From the NCBI GenBank assembly GCA_964421085.1, contig CAYQVO010000007.1:55386-119385 (forward strand): a stretch of DNA of 64,000 nucleotides, in the 5' to 3' direction. Position numbers and translations under genes: made by a program. The notes beneath the pieces are model-generated. The model saw only the letters and a program-made list of their open reading frames with translations. It was not told where the DNA came from and did no database searches. Position 1 is the first letter of the stretch; each line of letters begins with the position of its first letter. This document shows, piece by piece, positions 59,590-64,000 of the stretch. The stretch is from CAYQVO01 sp964421085. GTDB taxonomy: Bacteria > Bdellovibrionota_C > UBA2361 > CAYQVO01.

Positions 59590-61602
59590 TCAGACTATCA
59601 TCCCCCATCGAATGGTCAGAGATGCTCGAATCCTTCGTACCGAATCACCTTGAGCGTAACCTCCCGGGTTCGGCCGCAGCATCGCACGTATAAGCTTCCT
59701 TGCCCGGCGCACCAGCAGTCTTTTTCTTTTCAAGGCAGATGAGGGCGCCTTCGCGGCTTTAATAAATCGATAAAGCTTCGATAAGTTTTTCAATGTTAAT
59801 CCCCTGTAAGTCCCCGCAAGCATCGTCATGGATGCTGAGGTCGAAGCTTTTTTAATTTCCGCGATCGGTCTTCTCACTGATATTCCTGCTGCTTTTGATT
59901 TTCTCCCTCTCTTCACGAAATCCGGCAGCAGTTTTGCGACTGCCCGCAGTCTGCCCTTGAAATAGTCGAACTCAAAGACCGGCTCCTTTTTTGCCGTTGG
60001 TCTGCCTTCAATGGAAGGAGCAGGCGTTGCCGGGGGAATGGTTGCGGGCGGTGAGAGTCCCGGGACAACCGTGAACGTCGGCGTGATGAGGGGTGCGGGG
60101 GTTGGTGAAAAATGGGTTACCGGAGTTGGAGTATCGACTGGTAAAGGAGTATGGGTGGGTGAAGGTTTCGGAAAAAGAGCTGCCGCCTCGAGCGCGTCTC
60201 CTGCGTTCAACATGCCCTTCGTCAGCACTCTCCCCTCCAGAGAAGCCAGCGGCTCAGCGCCGTCTGCAATGGCTCCCATGATTTCGCCCGGGGAGAGATT
60301 CGGATAGGCTTCCGCGACTAAAGCAGCCGCGCCCGAGACAAAGGGCGCAGCCATCGAGGTGCCGCTGATAGAGTGATACTCTTTTCCCGAAGCTTGAGCG
60401 GCGCTTTTCATCCAGGTGCTGAAGATATCGACTCCAGGCGCAGCTATCAGGACACTGTCAGGGCCAAAATTGGAGAATGATGCAAGTGCGCCCCTTCTGT
60501 CGATTGCGGCCACCGCAAGAACTCCGTCACACGATGCCGGATGATACTGGCGAAAATTCTGATCAATGTTCCACTGAGCGTTGCCGGCAGCAGCCACAAA
60601 AAGGATTCCGGCTTCATTGGCGGCTCGAACTGCATTTCTCAGACTTGCGGGACAGGGCCCGGGACTGCCCCAGGAGTTGTTGAGAACTCTCACATTTATT
60701 CCACGGTTCTTTTTCAGATCGATCGCATAATTAACAGCTGCAAGAGCGTGCGAAATCAGTCCGGAACCATCGCCTCCCAGAAACCTCAGCGGCAGCAGGC
60801 TGACACTCCAGTTGACTCCTGTGATCCCGGTTCCATTATTTCCCGAAGCTCCTGCTATCCCTGCTACGTGAGTTCCATGATAGAGCCGGTCCATTGGGTC
60901 GCGTGATGCGTCAACGAAATTCCATCCCATGTTATCATCGACATAGCCGTTTCCATCGTTATCGATTCCATCGATCGGCTCGTTAACATTGGAAAAGATC
61001 GCGGCGGACAAATCGGGATGCGTGTAATCAATGCCGGAATCGATTATACCGATGACAACATCGCTGCTTCCGGTGGACAGGTCCCACGCGGCAGCGGCCC
61101 CTGTGTCAACGCCGGCAATTCCGCCGTCCTGCCCTGTGTTGCTGAGCCCCCATTGCAAATGAGAAAGGTCATCCGGAACCACCTGCGCATATTCCCTGAG
61201 ATCGGGTTCTATCGTTTCAATCCGCTCACACAAGCCGGCAGACAGAATTTTCTGCAGCACCGCAATGTCCCCTGATTTGCTTTCGATCTCTTTCATCATC
61301 AATAGATTGAGATGATCAAGCGGGCGAAGAGAGAGACCTTCCGCATTTGACAGAGCTTCCACGATTGCTTTTTTTTCAGCTTTCCCGGGCTTTGCCGTTT
61401 GTGGTCCGGACGAGCCTGCCGCACGAATGCCGACTACATAGCGGCCTGGAACAGCGTTCTTCCGCTTCATTCCATCCTGAAGCTGCAATAACAATTCGTT
61501 GCAGCGCGAGTTCGCGGGCTGCTCCCCCCAGCCTTCAGGTGCAAGGATGATGGCAAATTTCAGTGCGGAGACAACAATAAGAATGTAACAAATCGCTCGC
61601 AC
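59590..61602 (-). CDS. Exported subtilisin-like serine protease (S8) with PT linker and basic tail
   Basis: Protein of 670 residues. Signal peptide, then a propeptide (about 25-145), then the S8 domain with Asp188 (GIIDSGIDYTHPD), His242 (YHGTHVAGIA), oxyanion Asn341 and Ser416 (GTSMAAPFVSGAAAL). A Pro/Thr linker lies at about 478-535 (HTPLPVDTPTPVTHF). The last 130 residues are strikingly basic and helical (RKSKAAGISVRRPIAEIKK, KRKRLLVRRARKLIRAML), with no known domain. The tail may bind a polyanion such as the cell wall, capsule or DNA. Confidence 0.94.
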   Translation of the reverse strand: MRAICYILIVVSALKFAIILAPEGWGEQPANSRCNELLLQLQDGMKRKNAVPGRYVVGIRAAGSSGPQTAKPGKAEKKAIVEALSNAEGLSLRPLDHLNLLMMKEIESKSGDIAVLQKILSAGLCERIETIEPDLREYAQVVPDDLSHLQWGLSNTGQDGGIAGVDTGAAAAWDLSTGSSDVVIGIIDSGIDYTHPDLSAAIFSNVNEPIDGIDNDGNGYVDDNMGWNFVDASRDPMDRLYHGTHVAGIAGASGNNGTGITGVNWSVSLLPLRFLGGDGSGLISHALAAVNYAIDLKKNRGINVRVLNNSWGSPGPCPASLRNAVRAANEAGILFVAAAGNAQWNIDQNFRQYHPASCDGVLAVAAIDRRGALASFSNFGPDSVLIAAPGVDIFSTWMKSAAQASGKEYHSISGTSMAAPFVSGAAALVAEAYPNLSPGEIMGAIADGAEPLASLEGRVLTKGMLNAGDALEAAALFPKPSPTHTPLPVDTPTPVTHFSPTPAPLITPTFTVVPGLSPPATIPPATPAPSIEGRPTAKKEPVFEFDYFKGRLRAVAKLLPDFVKRGRKSKAAGISVRRPIAEIKKASTSASMTMLAGTYRGLTLKNLSKLYRFIKAAKAPSSALKRKRLLVRRARKLIRAMLRPNPGGYAQGDSVRRIRASLTIRWGMIV

Positions 61603-61874
61603 GAATTCCTCCGGCAGAACAACGATGGTGCGCGGTACATGAAGAATAGCTGGTCAGCAGCGACTACTCAAAGCCCATCTCCGGTCGAGGCCGGGGAATT
61701 TCGAATCAGGTTTGATGAAGGCACATATATTCAGGTAGACGCCTGAAGTTTTCCGAACAGCGGGAGAATTGAGTGAATGTTCTTGCTTTGGACGCACGCA
61801 GGTGTAGAATTCCCCCGTTGCATTTCAAAATTTCATTTGATAATCAGCCACAGCGTGCACAGGAGGGCAGGGAT

Positions 61875-63851
61875 ATGCGTCGCATTTTGAGAGGGAGTCA
61901 GCTTTGTTTCATAATCTGGTCGTTAATTGTTGCTGGATTAATTCCGCAAAGGGTGGCTGCCGCCTCCTCATGGGGACTCCAGCCGATTGTGGATTGCGTA
62001 ACGGATAATGGTGACGGCACTTTTACGGCAACATTTGGATATGACCTGCAAAGCTACTATGGAGCAAACTCCTCATATAATCTGCCGGTGGGCGAGAATA
62101 ATTCTTTCTCGCCGGATCTTGCCGACCGAGGCCAGCCCACTTTGTTTAATCGAGGGCGGCACGCCGCTGTTTTCAAAGTGACATGGGATGGAACACCAAT
62201 CACTTGGACGTTGAAGTACTATTATGACGGCTCCTTTCGCACAAGTTCCATAACTGCCAGCGGTGAAGAGGCTCAGTACAATAAATGCGGCATAATTCCG
62301 ATTCCAGAGTGTATTGTCCGTTTCTATAATCGCGACGAACAATCGGGAAAATGGGGCTACTCGATGAGGGCTTATTTCAGCTATTACAACTTGCTGGCGG
62401 AAACGACGGTCCCCAAAGGAGATGACAATTTTGTGGAGGCTCAATACTTGGATGTGCCGCAAAGTCAGCCCGAAGTCTTCCAGTCAGGCAGCCATAGCGG
62501 AGTATTTGCTGTGAAGACTGCGCGGTATAACAGTGACTACCAGGATGTTTACTGGAGAGTGAGAACCAGAGATTCGGGGGGAAATGTCATCAGTGACAAG
62601 ACTGCGTGGGCTGACTGGGAAGGCACCCGGGAGTGCTCCACATACCCGATTGCCGAGTGTATCAAGAAAGGGTGTGAAATTGAGAATGAGAGGGGAGATT
62701 ACACTGCCTATTTCGGTTATGAGAATCTCGAATCATTCGCGGTAACTCATGAAACGCCCGACGAATTCAATCATCTTTATCCCCGGGATGGATGCGAATA
62801 TGACAACTATAGTGGCGGCGGTTTCGATCGATTGGGGAATAAGTGCAACTATCCTCAGCCGACGGTTCTGGAGCCGGGAAAACACAGACGTGTTTTTGCA
62901 GCCTGCTTCGGCGGTAGTTACAGCGGCGGTGGGACTGCGGACGCGCAGGACGGTTATGGTTATGGATACGTCGGTTGGCAGCTCGGTTCCAACTGGTACG
63001 AGAATTACAGCTGGCGCTATGCTGAGTTGAGTTCGATGTCAAAGCTCTGCAACAGGGCGCCATTGTGCGATGCAGGCGCTTTTTATGGCCCTGCCTGTTC
63101 AGGCGCTGCGACAAACGTCTTCCTGAAGAGCGGAAGCACCGACCCGGATGGCGATGCCTTATCTCTTCTTTGGACTTCAGACTGTGCTGACGGTGTGCTC
63201 TCGGGAGACACTGATAAGAACCCGGTACTCACGCTTTCGCAGCCGGGAATCGGCATGTCCCAGAAGTGCAAAATGACTCTCAACGTCAAAGAGATGGAGA
63301 CAGATGAAGCATTCGAGTCAACCTGCACAGCCGACATTGCAGTAAACTCGTGCGTTGACTGCTCGAAAGGCGAGCCGCCTGCCGGCGGTGTCTGCATCGA
63401 GGGAACCTCCAGCACAGGATGTGAGACTTCGGATCTGTCCGTTGCGCGTTTCCAGCTCGGAGAGAGCAATCGGCGGTATAACCGTTCTATCAAGAACATC
63501 ATCAGGAAGATTCGACGGACTACAGGCGACAAGAATTTTGGGAAGCCTTCAATGACCCGCGGGGATCGCACGGCGAGACTCAATGCCGCTCTTATCCTGA
63601 ACCTCCCTTCGACAGTGCAGCAATGCAACGAAAGCAAGTACTGCTCTTCGGTCAGCCTTTCTTCGAAGCTTACCGGCGTTAAGAGCAAGTTTAAGTCGTT
63701 ATATAATCTCAGCTCCAGACTGGCCCGCAGAATGCGGAGAGCGGGCATGGTAAGAAGTTCGAATCGATACAGTAAGAATATCCGGCTCTTCCATAAAAAT
63801 GTCGCGGGACTTTTGAAGAGTATGCCTGAGACTTACAGCAAGTGCAGCTGA
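61875..63851 (+). CDS. Exported protein with three tandem repeats and a PKD-like domain
   Basis: Protein of 658 residues from the ATG at 61875, chosen because AGGAGGGCAGGGAT lies before it and a signal peptide begins there. After cleavage near residue 30 come three related domains of 100-140 residues: about 38-138, 144-255 and 259-392. Each opens with a Cys (DCV, ECI, ECI), a GxxTAxFGY-type strand, a QPxxFxxGxHxxVF segment and a Trp. A PKD-like domain (about 397-493, STDPDGDALSLLWTSDC) and a linker lead to a 130-residue basic helical tail (RRYNRSIKNIIRKIRR, LARRMRRAG). Many Cys suggest disulfides. No function known; probably surface-bound or secreted. Confidence 0.7.
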   Translation: MRRILRGSQLCFIIWSLIVAGLIPQRVAAASSWGLQPIVDCVTDNGDGTFTATFGYDLQSYYGANSSYNLPVGENNSFSPDLADRGQPTLFNRGRHAAVFKVTWDGTPITWTLKYYYDGSFRTSSITASGEEAQYNKCGIIPIPECIVRFYNRDEQSGKWGYSMRAYFSYYNLLAETTVPKGDDNFVEAQYLDVPQSQPEVFQSGSHSGVFAVKTARYNSDYQDVYWRVRTRDSGGNVISDKTAWADWEGTRECSTYPIAECIKKGCEIENERGDYTAYFGYENLESFAVTHETPDEFNHLYPRDGCEYDNYSGGGFDRLGNKCNYPQPTVLEPGKHRRVFAACFGGSYSGGGTADAQDGYGYGYVGWQLGSNWYENYSWRYAELSSMSKLCNRAPLCDAGAFYGPACSGAATNVFLKSGSTDPDGDALSLLWTSDCADGVLSGDTDKNPVLTLSQPGIGMSQKCKMTLNVKEMETDEAFESTCTADIAVNSCVDCSKGEPPAGGVCIEGTSSTGCETSDLSVARFQLGESNRRYNRSIKNIIRKIRRTTGDKNFGKPSMTRGDRTARLNAALILNLPSTVQQCNESKYCSSVSLSSKLTGVKSKFKSLYNLSSRLARRMRRAGMVRSSNRYSKNIRLFHKNVAGLLKSMPETYSKCS

Positions 63852-63859
63852 GGCAACGA

Positions 63860-63891
63860 GGGGATGGTCACATGCAAAGGTGACCATCCCC
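63860..63891 (+). terminator. Terminator after the repeat protein
   Basis: A perfect 12-bp stem, GGGGATGGTCAC (63860-63871) with GTGACCATCCCC (63880-63891), loop of eight bases, followed by a modest T-rich run. It directly follows the stop at 63851. Confidence 0.8.
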
Positions 63892-63899
63892 TTCCTATT

Positions 63900-63925
63900 T
63901 TCGGGCGGCGCAACTCCCGCCCGAA
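63900..63925. terminator. Second hairpin downstream of the repeat protein
   Basis: TTCGGGCGG (63900-63908) pairs perfectly with CCGCCCGAA (63917-63925) around eight bases. It may end transcription from the right side, or reinforce the previous terminator. Confidence 0.4.
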
Positions 63926-64000
63926 AGTGATCCTCCCCCGGTGTTTCATTGAGTCATTAAAGAAGGGCCGGCCTTCCCCCTGAAAACATGACAGGAGGAA

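Overview
The window looks like one contig of a Gram-negative bacterium, probably from an uncultured lineage assembled from metagenomic reads: it contains five runs of N, and the four 10-N runs look like placeholders because reading frames break across them. Evidence for a Gram-negative cell is the type IV pilus minor pilin genes, an outer-membrane beta-barrel protein, several lipoproteins and a CPA2 antiporter. I see no rRNA, tRNA, CRISPR array, insertion sequence or prophage. I cannot assign a phylum from the sequence alone.

Layout. 0-2.6 kb: end of a minor pilin operon (PilV-, PilW- and PilX-like). 2.6-14.3 kb: housekeeping and small-metabolism genes (ProX/YbaK deacylase, cytidine-type deaminase, rsmB, dodecin, purine nucleoside phosphorylase, an HprK-like P-loop protein, a GT2 glycosyltransferase, citrate synthase, a TIM-barrel isomerase, an outer-membrane protein) ending in a Phd/PIN toxin-antitoxin pair. 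14.5-21.2 kb: a ferritin-like protein, a DegT aminotransferase, an MFS exporter, an aldo/keto reductase and a three-gene inner-membrane stress cassette. 21.3-23.5 kb: mtnA and mtnP, two divergent steps of methylthioadenosine salvage. 23.5-28.5 kb: surface polysaccharide genes (methyltransferase, two GT4 enzymes, a flippase). 28.5-45.6 kb: signalling and envelope genes (a degenerate and an intact histidine kinase, a trypsin-like protease, a baeRF protein, a ferredoxin-type DUF362 protein, a membrane sulfatase, a pectate-lyase-like protein, alcohol dehydrogenase, endonuclease IV), with decayed GH31 and SDR genes between them. 45.7-50.3 kb: a subtilase, a CPA2 antiporter and purT. 50.4-56.3 kb: a compact histidine operon. 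56.5-63.9 kb: a TrmB-type regulator diverging from a substrate-binding protein, a decayed serine hydrolase, a second subtilase and a repeat-bearing exported protein.

The most interesting region is the histidine operon. It begins with a leader peptide of 18 codons carrying five consecutive His codons. This is followed by a strong terminator whose left arm can instead pair with the end of the leader reading frame, a textbook transcription attenuator. Five structural genes then encode at least eight functional units: hisG, hisF, a hisA-hisI-hisE triple fusion, hisD and a hisC-hisB fusion. hisH and a histidinol-phosphate phosphatase are not present in the window.

A second theme is export of degradative enzymes (one S1 and two S8 proteases, one beta-helix lyase), several with basic C-terminal extensions. 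A third is gene decay: at least three pseudogenes can be reconstructed (GH31 glycosidase, short-chain dehydrogenase, beta-lactamase-family hydrolase).
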